From positions 1 to 5,485 of the forward strand of contig JBBRHH010000434.1 of assembly GCA_038222915.1 (NCBI GenBank): a DNA stretch of 5,485 nt, written 5' to 3'. Source of the stretch: JBBRHH01 sp038222915 (GTDB lineage: Bacteria > Planctomycetota > Phycisphaerae > Tepidisphaerales > Tepidisphaeraceae). Of this stretch, positions 1 to 4,654 are shown piece after piece (position 1 is the first letter of the stretch; each line of letters opens with the position of its first letter). The notes beneath the pieces are model-generated. The model saw nothing but the letters and a program-made list of their open reading frames with translations, ran no database searches and was not told the DNA's origin. The position numbers and the translations under genes were made by a program.

Positions 1-747
1 GAAGGACGGAAGGCGGGGGCAGACGACTTTGTCTCAAAGCCGTACGACAAAGAGGAATTGCTGGCCCGCATCGGCGCGGGTGAGCGCGTCCTGTCGATGG
101 AGACTCGCGAGGTGGCCATTTTCGCGATGGCCAAACTTGCCGAGAGCCGCGACTCCGAAACCGGTACGCATCTGGAGCGTGTTCGCAGCTATTCGCGCGT
201 GCTGGCGCAGCATCTGGCCGGTGTTGTGAAATTCCAGAACGAAATCACGCCGGAATTCGCGCGGCTCATCTATCTAACCAGCCCGTTGCACGACATCGGC
301 AAGGTGGGAATTCCGGACAATGTGTTGCTGAAGCCAGGCCGGCTGAGCGACCGCGAGTTTGAGGTGATGAAGACGCATGCCAAGCTGGGCGCGCAAACGC
401 TGGACGCCGCGCTTCGGCAGTTTCCCGGTGTGAAATTTCTGGAAATGGGCCGGGATATTGCACTCACCCATCACGAGCGCTACGACGGCTCCGGCTATCC
501 TTCCGGACTGAAGCAGGACGAGATTCCGCTCTGCGGCCGGATTACCGCGCTGGCGGACGTGTACGACGCGCTTACCTCGCGCCGTGTCTACAAGGCCGCC
601 TTCTCGCACGAAATCGCCAAGGCGATGATCTCGGCCGATTCTGGCACCCACTTCGACCCCGACGTAGTGGATGCGTTTCTAAAGAACGAACAGCGCTTCC
701 TGGCCATCCGGGAAAACTTCATGGACAACAGCGCCATGGCCGCCTGA
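1..747 (+). CDS. Response regulator with HD-GYP domain (5' truncated), likely c-di-GMP phosphodiesterase
   Basis: The frame is open from base 1, so the gene starts outside the window; 248 residues are visible. The first ~30 are the end of a REC receiver domain: the run AGADDFVSKPYDKEELLARI carries the conserved Lys-Pro (K13-P14) of the last strand. A linker helix with SRDSETGTHLERV follows (the Glu and His are typical metal-site residues of the family). The HD-GYP domain is then complete: HDIGK at 97-101, HHERYDGSGYP at 157-167 (the GYP is intact), ADVYDALTS around 183-191 and SGTHFDPDVVDAFL near the C-terminus. Known family role: phosphorylation-controlled hydrolysis of cyclic-di-GMP by a cytoplasmic bi- or tri-iron site. 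All visible metal ligands are present, so it is probably active. Its 3' end lies 14 nt from the 3' end of a convergent tRNA gene, and no terminator is visible between them. The partner histidine kinase is not in the window. Confidence 0.93.
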   Translation, partial: EGRKAGADDFVSKPYDKEELLARIGAGERVLSMETREVAIFAMAKLAESRDSETGTHLERVRSYSRVLAQHLAGVVKFQNEITPEFARLIYLTSPLHDIGKVGIPDNVLLKPGRLSDREFEVMKTHAKLGAQTLDAALRQFPGVKFLEMGRDIALTHHERYDGSGYPSGLKQDEIPLCGRITALADVYDALTSRRVYKAAFSHEIAKAMISADSGTHFDPDVVDAFLKNEQRFLAIRENFMDNSAMAA

Positions 748-761
748 TGCACGCCGGTCAA

Positions 762-833
762 TGGGTCAGGCAGGAATCGAACCTGCATCCGCGGTGCTTC
801 AAACCGCCGCTCTACCAATTGAGCTACCAACCC
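762..833 (-). tRNA. tRNA-Phe (anticodon GAA), atypical anticodon loop
   Basis: The reverse strand folds as a 72-nt cloverleaf. The acceptor is GGGTTGG with CTGACCC plus discriminator A. The D arm is GCTC-AATTGGTA-GAGC, the anticodon stem GCGGT/ACCGC is perfect, and the T arm is GCAGG-TTCGATT-CCTGC. The seven-base loop TTGAAGC puts U at 33 and GAA at 34-36, giving Phe (UUY codons). Odd points are G37 and C38 instead of the usual bacterial A37-A38, two adjacent G-U wobbles in the acceptor (5:68 and 6:67), a four-base variable loop, and an A15-U48 pair. CCA is not encoded (TTG follows). It is last of three tandem tRNAs, 17 nt after tRNA-Ser(GCT). It could be a divergent, phage-like or accessory copy. 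Confidence 0.88.
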
Positions 834-850
834 GAATATCAGACAAGAAG

Positions 851-937
851 CGGAGGGTGGAGGATTCGAACCTCCGTCCACCTTGCGGGGGATCCGCGTT
901 AGCACCGCGGTGCAATAGACCACTCTGCCAACCCTCC
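851..937 (-). tRNA. tRNA-Ser (anticodon GCT)
   Basis: This is an 87-nt class II tRNA with a long variable arm on the reverse strand. The acceptor GGAGGGT/ACCCTCC is perfect, with discriminator G. The D stem GCAG/TTGC has one wobble, the anticodon stem is CCGCG/CGCGG, and the loop GTGCTAA gives GCT at window bases 903-901. The variable arm is about 18 nt, with a short stem closed by a GCAA loop. The T arm is GGAGG-TTCGAAT-CCTCC. It reads AGC/AGU. U36-A37 makes it an expected target of t6A37 modification, the pathway that tsaD in this window belongs to. CCA is not encoded. It lies 24 nt after tRNA-Ser(CGA), which has the same acceptor stem. Confidence 0.94.
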
Positions 938-961
938 GACGCACAAGCACGATTGAGGCAG

Positions 962-1046
962 CGGAGGGTGAGGGACTCGAACCCCCAAGGCGTTGAAGCC
1001 ACGCCCGTTTTCGAGACGGGTGCCTTACCAGTTAGGCTAACCCTCC
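962..1046 (-). tRNA. tRNA-Ser (anticodon CGA)
   Basis: This is an 85-nt class II cloverleaf on the reverse strand. The acceptor GGAGGGT/ACCCTCC has discriminator G. The D arm is GCCT-AACTGGTA-AGGC, the anticodon stem is CCCGT/ACGGG, and the loop CTCGAAA gives CGA at window bases 1013-1011. The variable arm is 17 nt with a GGC/GCC stem, and the T arm is GGGGG-TTCGAGT-CCCTC. It reads UCG. The acceptor stem and the 10-bp block at its 3' end (GCGGAGGGTG on the plus strand) match the neighbouring tRNA-Ser(GCT), as expected for serine isoacceptors sharing one synthetase. CCA is not encoded. It is first in the tRNA array, and a small serine-rich reading frame overlaps its first 15 bases. Confidence 0.94.
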
Positions 1047-1085
1047 GTTCTTCGTAGAGTGCGATGATGAGTCGCTGCTACTCAT
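1032..1085 (-). CDS. Possible 17-residue serine-rich leader peptide overlapping tRNA-Ser(CGA)
   Basis: Behind a strong Shine-Dalgarno, an ATG at 1085-1083 opens 17 codons ending in TAA at 1034-1032: MSSSDSSSHSTKNGGLA. Seven of 17 residues are Ser, using AGT, AGC (2), TCA (2), TCG and TCT, so codons read by both downstream serine tRNAs are present. The last codons lie inside the 5' acceptor and D arm of tRNA-Ser(CGA), so translation and tRNA maturation would compete on one transcript. A weak 6-bp hairpin (1067-1072 with 1080-1085) covers the start codon. It could be a regulatory leader, the remnant start of a gene displaced by the tRNA array, or chance. No family is recognisable. Confidence 0.35.
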   Translation of the reverse strand: MSSSDSSSHSTKNGGLA

Positions 1086-1090
1086 GACGG

Positions 1091-1098
1091 CCTCCTTT
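1091..1098 (-). promoter_or_regulatory. Strong Shine-Dalgarno (AAAGGAGG) upstream of the tRNA array
   Basis: The reverse strand reads AAAGGAGG, then CCGTC (5 nt), then ATG at 1085. This is a near-perfect anti-SD match in a place where the only downstream genes are tRNAs. It is the main reason to consider the 17-codon frame as translated. It resembles the site of the RNA-ligase gene (AAAGGAG, 7-nt spacer). Confidence 0.55.
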
Positions 1099-1116
1099 CT
1101 GTCGTATGCAACACCA

Positions 1117-1140
1117 CCCCCGGGCCCGGTTGCCCGGGGG
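1117..1140 (-). terminator. GC-rich hairpin between the RNA ligase and the tRNA array
   Basis: This is a perfect 9-bp inverted repeat, CCCCCGGGC (1117-1125) and GCCCGGGGG (1132-1140), with a 6-nt loop. It starts 20 nt past the ligase stop. No U-tract follows it on the reverse strand (GTGGTGTTGC), so it is not a classical intrinsic terminator. It may be a pause, a processing site that separates the ligase mRNA from the tRNA precursor, or a partial terminator. Confidence 0.5.
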
Positions 1141-1160
1141 TTTGATGATTCACGCAAGAT

Positions 1161-1724
1161 CTACGCCGATGGTTCCACGCCGCGGTCGAATCCGAAATCC
1201 TTCCGCTTGATCTTCACCATCCGGCCATCGACGTGGTGCCAGACGACGCCTTCCATGTCATGCGTCCGCAGGTATTCGCGGATGGCCTCGAAGGTGCGCG
1301 GACAGTCCGGGATCACATCGGCACCGTGCTTCAGGAGCATGTGCCGGTCCAGGGTCTCCACATTGCCTTGCACCTTTGGACCGACCAACTCGTAAGTCCC
1401 GTCCACGGGAGGATCGCCAGCCGACCATGCCTCGCGGTGGTACTTGTCGGCCGGGCCGTCGTCCACAGGGACCCAACCCTGCTGCTTGCCGGTGTTGGGG
1501 TCAACTTCCGTGGCCGGTTCGAAAGCGGATGGAGCATGGCCATTTCGCCGCACCTCGTATCGCTTGAAAAGCCGCCCATCTCGCACGAGGCAGCAGGTGC
1601 CGTCCCACTTGCGGGTGGCGACACCTTCACCGGCCAGAGCCCATTCGGTGCCAGGTGTGACCTCGTCGCGCACCTGGCGATCGCCGTCCCAGGCTCGTGC
1701 AAACAATGAGAGTATCTTCTTCAC
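1161..1724 (-). CDS. Small RNA-ligase-superfamily protein, DUF5565/RLIG1-like
   Basis: This 187-residue protein carries the ordered motifs of a covalent nucleotidyltransferase. Motif I is RKWDGTCC, with the predicted adenylated Lys at K39 and KxDG at 39-42. A KRYEVR stretch (54-59) follows, then GWVPV (83-87). Motif III is GTYELVGPKVQGN (109-121), motif IV is MEGVVWHH (157-164), and motif V is VKIKRKDFG (170-178, K171/K173). KxDGTCC, the GWVPV segment and the EG(V/I)VWH motif resemble, from memory, the DUF5565 family that includes the vertebrate 5'-3' RNA ligase RLIG1 (C12orf29). The protein is close to a bare catalytic domain with no separate C-terminal domain. Predicted role: ATP-dependent sealing of 5'-phosphate and 3'-OH RNA ends in the cytoplasm; the substrate is unknown, and the adjacent tRNAs suggest tRNA repair. 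The start is GTG at 1724, supported by AAAGGAG 7 nt upstream and by EVTPG..W..AGEGVATRKWDGT being contiguous. A capping-type or DNA-ligase-type enzyme is less likely. Confidence 0.83.
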   Translation of the reverse strand: MKKILSLFARAWDGDRQVRDEVTPGTEWALAGEGVATRKWDGTCCLVRDGRLFKRYEVRRNGHAPSAFEPATEVDPNTGKQQGWVPVDDGPADKYHREAWSAGDPPVDGTYELVGPKVQGNVETLDRHMLLKHGADVIPDCPRTFEAIREYLRTHDMEGVVWHHVDGRMVKIKRKDFGFDRGVEPSA

Positions 1725-1731
1725 AACCTCG

Positions 1732-1738
1732 CTCCTTT
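1732..1738 (-). promoter_or_regulatory. Shine-Dalgarno of the RNA-ligase gene
   Basis: AAAGGAG on the reverse strand, 7 nt before the GTG at 1724-1722. It decides the start: no in-frame ATG fits before motif I. It is stronger than the sites seen for tsaD or the MFS gene. Confidence 0.75.
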
Positions 1739-1768
1739 CGCTTCACAATTCTGTTCCATTGCAACCGT

Positions 1769-1779
1769 AGTATATATCA
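1769..1779 (-). promoter_or_regulatory. Possible extended -10 promoter of the ligase/tRNA unit
   Basis: The only AT-rich patch upstream of the ligase reads TGATATATACT on the reverse strand. It contains TATATA preceded by TG one base upstream (extended -10 pattern), or TATACT read one register later. It lies about 45 nt before the GTG. No convincing -35 hexamer sits at 16-18 nt. A TTGACA on the plus strand at 1783-1788 has no matching -10. Low confidence. Confidence 0.3.
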
Positions 1780-1866
1780 CCATTGACAACCCGCAGACGG
1801 CGCGAAGCAGCTGCCGACGGCGGTTTGACCACGAAGCAACACGAGCCAGCAACGGCTCAATCATTT

Positions 1867-1912
1867 CCCGGTTCTAGAATGGATTTCTTGAAGACCGGGA
1901 GGAAACTCCCGG
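1867..1912. repeat. Two overlapping, mutually exclusive hairpins, one with a GAAA tetraloop
   Basis: CCGGGAG (1895-1901) pairs perfectly with CTCCCGG (1906-1912) across a GAAA loop, a GNRA-type tetraloop on the plus strand. The same CCGGG can instead pair upstream: CCCGGT (1867-1872) with ACCGGG (1894-1899), closing a larger loop. Both cannot form together, so an RNA from this strand could switch between them. Transcription of this strand is not shown. Confidence 0.45.
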
Positions 1913-1939
1913 CCGGAGGGCGGGAGATTAATGCATATA

Positions 1940-1981
1940 CAGATCAGATCCGACGGCTTTTTGAGCCGCTGATCTGATCTG
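1940..1981. repeat. Large GATC-containing hairpin
   Basis: Outer arms CAGATCAGATC (1940-1950) and GATCTGATCTG (1971-1981) are perfectly complementary over 11 bp. An inner 5-bp stem CGGCT/AGCCG (1954-1958, 1964-1968) follows a small internal loop, and the apical loop is TTTTG. Four GATC sites lie in the arms. Neither strand has a following T-run, so a standard terminator is not supported. It may be the 3' end structure of tsaD mRNA, a REP-like element, or a protein-binding palindrome. Confidence 0.6.
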
Positions 1982-2009
1982 GATACTAAATGTAATCGTA
2001 AACCGCATG

Positions 2010-2047
2010 TTGAATTCCTTATCGGCCACAATGCGCCGTGAATTCAA
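2010..2047. repeat. 8-bp inverted repeat in AT-rich DNA
   Basis: TTGAATTC (2010-2017) and GAATTCAA (2040-2047) are separated by 22 bp. The match extends imperfectly outward: CGCATG before the left arm and TTATGCG after the right, so both arms read CGCAT then TTGAATTC with a small gap. It lies between tsaD and the GATC hairpin. Function unknown. Confidence 0.4.
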
Positions 2048-2122
2048 TTTATGCGATGTCGCGGCCAAAAAGCAAGATAAATCCCGGGAAATTCCGCTGC
2101 GCGCGAAATTCGACGTTTCATT

Positions 2123-3151
2123 TCAGAACTGGCTGAACGCCACCGCGTCCAGATCCAGGCCGCTGAATTCGCCGCGCTCAAAGTAGAGTTGCGCGAGCCC
2201 GGCCGACATGGCAGCATTGTCAGTGCAATATGCTAGTTTCGGAATAAACGCTGGCAAGCCCAGTGACGGCAGCGCCGAACGCAGCTTGCTGTTGGCGCTC
2301 ACTCCCCCACCGACGATGACACTCCTCGCGCCGATTTTCTCAATACCCCGGCGCAGCTTCTTCATCAGCACATCAACACACGCGTCCTGGAACGATGCGG
2401 CGATGTCCAACACCGCCTGCTCCGAAAGCGCGGGATGGTCGCTCGAAACGGTTTGCCCGCGCTTCGGCACGCCGCGCACGTGATACAGGACGGCCGTCTT
2501 CAAGCCGGAGAAGGAAAAGTCGAGCGACTCACGCTCCAGCATCGTTCGCGGAAACCGCACCGCCTTCGCATCGCCATGCTTCGCCAGCCGGTCGAGAATC
2601 GGCCCACCTGGATATCCAAGCCCGAGGATAGCCGCGACCTTGTCGTACGCCTCCCCCACCGCGTCGTCGATGGTGTGGCCGACCATGTTGATGTCCGCAA
2701 ATGACCGCACCTTGTAGATTGCCGTATGGCCGCCACTGCAGACCAGTCCCACGGCGGGGAATTGTGGATCAACTGAATCCTGGTCGAGCATCACGCTGTA
2801 CAAGTGTGCGTGCACGTGATCGACGCCGATCAACGGCTTGTCCACGGCCCACGCAAGCGTCTTGGCCGCCGTCACACCGATCAGCAGCGACCCAATAAGT
2901 CCAGGCCGATGCGCCACCGCGACTGCGTCGACATCCCTGACGGCAATTCCAGCGACGGACAGCGCCTCACCCAGCACCGGTAGAATATTCTCAATATGGG
3001 CGCGACTGGCGATTTCCGGAACGACGCCACGGAATTTTGCGTGGATATCCGCCTGGCTTGCGATGACATTGCTCAAAACCCGCCGCCCATCGACAACCAC
3101 CGACGCGGCCGTCTCATCGCATGTGGATTCAATCCCGAGGATTACCGCCAC
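2123..3151 (-). CDS. tsaD: tRNA N6-adenosine threonylcarbamoyltransferase TsaD
   Basis: At 342 residues this matches the usual bacterial TsaD length. It transfers the threonylcarbamoyl group from TC-AMP to A37 of tRNAs reading ANN codons (t6A), in the cytoplasm with TsaB and TsaE, neither of which is in this window. Motifs in order: ILGIESTCDETA (4-15); HVHAH with metal-binding H112 and H116; SGGHT (139-143); DDAVGEAYDK (162-171); GYPGGP (179-184); DFSFSGLKT (211-219); GGGVSAN (281-287); CTDNAAM with metal-ligand Asp at 311. All key residues are present. The start is GTG at 3151, directly before the conserved ILGIES strand and 4 nt after the protease stop, with a weak purine-rich site (AAGGCGG) inside the protease end. 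It is likely co-transcribed with that protease. Of the nearby tRNAs, Ser(GCT) is a predicted t6A substrate. Confidence 0.97.
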   Translation of the reverse strand: MAVILGIESTCDETAASVVVDGRRVLSNVIASQADIHAKFRGVVPEIASRAHIENILPVLGEALSVAGIAVRDVDAVAVAHRPGLIGSLLIGVTAAKTLAWAVDKPLIGVDHVHAHLYSVMLDQDSVDPQFPAVGLVCSGGHTAIYKVRSFADINMVGHTIDDAVGEAYDKVAAILGLGYPGGPILDRLAKHGDAKAVRFPRTMLERESLDFSFSGLKTAVLYHVRGVPKRGQTVSSDHPALSEQAVLDIAASFQDACVDVLMKKLRRGIEKIGARSVIVGGGVSANSKLRSALPSLGLPAFIPKLAYCTDNAAMSAGLAQLYFERGEFSGLDLDAVAFSQF

Positions 3152-3155
3152 GGAT

Positions 3156-4526
3156 TCATTCCGCCTTCTTCGTCGCCGGCTGCGTGGCCGGGATGAGCAC
3201 CTGCACCGGACCGGTCGTCGGCACGCCCTGGTTCTGGAAGATCAACGTCGCCAGCATCGCGTCGACGGCCCGTGTCAACTGCGGATCGATCGGCTGCGTG
3301 GACGCCACCGGCTTGGTCGACGGCTGCGTTCCTGCGCGATGGAACAGGTCCTGCTCATAGCGATCCTTCAACATCCGCTTTTCCTGCTCTTCATCCATTG
3401 GCACAACTATTTGCGGCTCGACGCCCCAGTCCTTGGCGTCCTTCTTCTTGTGTACGAGCCGGCCGCTGGGGAGATAGTAGTAGGCCACGGTCATCTTCAA
3501 CTCGCCATTGTTGCCGTCGAGCGGTATCAATTCCTGCACGGAACCTTTTCCATAGCTACGCTGGCCGACAACGACAGCGCGCTTGTTGTCCATCAAGCTG
3601 CCGGCCACGATTTCGCTGGCGCTGGCAGAGTGCTCGTTCACCAGCACGATCATCGGAAACGTACTCGGCAACGCGCCTTCCTTCGTGGCCTTCTTGATGT
3701 CCTCGGGACGATTGCGTCCCTTAGTCACGACGATTGTGCCTTCGGGTACAAACAGATTCACAATCTTGACCGCCTGGTCGAGCTGGCCGCCCGGATTGAA
3801 CCGCAGGTCGAGAATGAAGCCCTGCATTCCATCCTTCAGCATCGCGGTCATCGCTTCCTTCACCTGATCGTACGTTGTCGGTGTAAATTGCGTGATCCGC
3901 AGATATCCGACCTTCGGCTTGGCGCTTACAAAATAGTTCCAGGTGTTGTCCTGCTTGCGCGAATAACCCTTCACCGTCGGCAGGACAATCTCCTCCCGTT
4001 TCATGACAATCTCGGCCTCCTCGCCGGTCGGATGCTTCACATTCAACTTCACCTCGCTACCCAGCTCGCCGGTGATTTTCTTGATCACATCCGCGAGCTT
4101 CAATCCCGCCGTCTGATCGCCATTCACCTTCAGGATCACGTCACCCGCCATCACGCCGGCACGAAAAGCCGGGCTGCCTTCGATCGGCGTAACCACTTCG
4201 ATATTGCCGTTCTCGAGCTGATCCAACTGAATCCCCACGCCCTTGAACGTCCCCTCCAGCATCCGATCGAAGTCTTCCTTCTTGGCCGGCGGAATGTAAT
4301 TTGTAAACGGATCAAGCTGGCCAAGCATCCCATCGATCGCCGCCTGCTGCAGCTTCGTCTCGTCCACCGGCTCGACATAGTTCGATGATACCTGGTGGTG
4401 AATATCAATCAGCGTGCGCACAAACGTATAGTCATCATCGTGCGTCGCCATCGACCGGCTGGTTCGAAAGGCAACCAGCGTCACCAACATCAGGCTGACG
4501 GCCCAGGCAAGTCGCTCACGCTTCAT
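3156..4526 (-). CDS. C-terminal processing peptidase (S41 family, PDZ domain)
   Basis: This is a 456-residue CtpA/Prc-like serine protease that cleaves protein C-termini, acting outside the cytoplasmic membrane. The N-terminus has a basic KRER and a hydrophobic run at about 7-20, a signal peptide or anchor. The S41 N-terminal helices follow (~35-90, with DPFTNYIPP at 72-80). A PDZ domain spans about 92-165 (FKGVGIQL, then GSPAFRAGVMAGDVILKVNG). The protease core has GYLRITQF, ILDLRFNPGG (238-247), then NEHSASASEI with nucleophile S302, and YGKGSVQ with general base K327 and Q331. These match the Ser-Lys spacing known from E. coli Prc. The tail (~398-456) is rich in Thr, Gln and Pro and looks disordered. 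ATG at 4526 is preferred over a frame extension to 4634 because it has GGAG 6 nt upstream and begins the signal sequence. It is first of a tight pair with tsaD and divergent from the MFS gene. Confidence 0.94.
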   Translation of the reverse strand: MKRERLAWAVSLMLVTLVAFRTSRSMATHDDDYTFVRTLIDIHHQVSSNYVEPVDETKLQQAAIDGMLGQLDPFTNYIPPAKKEDFDRMLEGTFKGVGIQLDQLENGNIEVVTPIEGSPAFRAGVMAGDVILKVNGDQTAGLKLADVIKKITGELGSEVKLNVKHPTGEEAEIVMKREEIVLPTVKGYSRKQDNTWNYFVSAKPKVGYLRITQFTPTTYDQVKEAMTAMLKDGMQGFILDLRFNPGGQLDQAVKIVNLFVPEGTIVVTKGRNRPEDIKKATKEGALPSTFPMIVLVNEHSASASEIVAGSLMDNKRAVVVGQRSYGKGSVQELIPLDGNNGELKMTVAYYYLPSGRLVHKKKDAKDWGVEPQIVVPMDEEQEKRMLKDRYEQDLFHRAGTQPSTKPVASTQPIDPQLTRAVDAMLATLIFQNQGVPTTGPVQVLIPATQPATKKAE

Positions 4527-4532
4527 GAAAGG

Positions 4533-4536
4533 CTCC
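4533..4536 (-). promoter_or_regulatory. Shine-Dalgarno deciding the protease start
   Basis: GGAG on the reverse strand, 6 nt before ATG 4526. It selects the start of the signal sequence rather than the in-frame codon 36 residues upstream, which would place an Arg-rich leader before it. Confidence 0.6.
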
Positions 4537-4568
4537 GGCGAAGGTAATCCAGATTTCACAGATGCAGC

Positions 4569-4610
4569 AGGCGTCGATTCTATACTAGAAACCGGCCGTC
4601 TTCGACGCCT
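4569..4610. repeat. Inverted repeat in the divergent promoter region, possible operator
   Basis: AGGCGTCGA (4569-4577) and TCGACGCCT (4602-4610) are perfect 9-bp complements, 24 bp apart. Between them is a smaller palindrome, TTCTATACTAGAA (4578-4590), which holds TATACT on the plus strand and TAGTAT/TATAGA on the reverse, possible -10 elements. The 128-bp gap must hold promoters for both the protease operon and the MFS gene, so a shared operator is plausible. No regulator family can be named. Confidence 0.4.
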
Positions 4611-4654
4611 TGACGCAACTGTTTGTTCCAGCACATCATTGGGCCCACTTGGTA

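Larger units (their letters stand above)
1725..2122. other. Gene-poor, structure-rich spacer between ligase and tsaD
   Basis: No credible protein gene is seen in these ~400 bases; the one open frame (1783-1977 plus) has no Shine-Dalgarno and no recognisable features, and it ends inside a hairpin. The stretch holds the ligase Shine-Dalgarno and putative promoter, nested hairpins at 1867-1912, a large GATC-rich hairpin at 1940-1981, an inverted repeat at 2010-2047, and a short direct repeat GAAATTC (2088-2094, 2105-2111) just past the tsaD stop. Bases ~1985-2060 look more AT-rich than the rest of the window. Confidence 0.6.

Noticed and set aside
902..913. 12-base perfect palindrome GCACCGCGGTGC, which also resembles a T-box ACCGCG element
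   Set aside because: It is explained by the anticodon stem and loop of tRNA-Ser(GCT). There is no T-box specifier stem or downstream synthetase gene.
761..1057. 98-codon plus-strand frame across the tRNA array
   Set aside because: Its translation contains the 'RVRDSNPQG' and 'VEDSNLRPP' style strings that are well-known false proteins read from tRNA antisense strands.
1233..1709. 158-codon plus-strand frame opposite the ligase
   Set aside because: It is antisense to a protein with ordered nucleotidyltransferase motifs, and has no Shine-Dalgarno or recognisable domain.
1783..1811. TTGACA on the plus strand as a -35 box
   Set aside because: No -10-like hexamer occurs 16-18 nt downstream, and no plus-strand gene follows.
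2838..4388. 516-codon open frame on the plus strand
   Set aside because: It lies wholly antisense to tsaD and the S41 protease, both with full motif sets. Its translation is low in hydrophobic pattern and rich in Arg/His/Leu, typical of an antisense shadow in GC-rich DNA.
4527..4634. Extension of the protease by 36 codons to 4634
   Set aside because: The added residues (Arg-rich, then Ser/Pro) would precede the signal sequence and would cross the divergent promoter region. ATG 4526 has its own GGAG.
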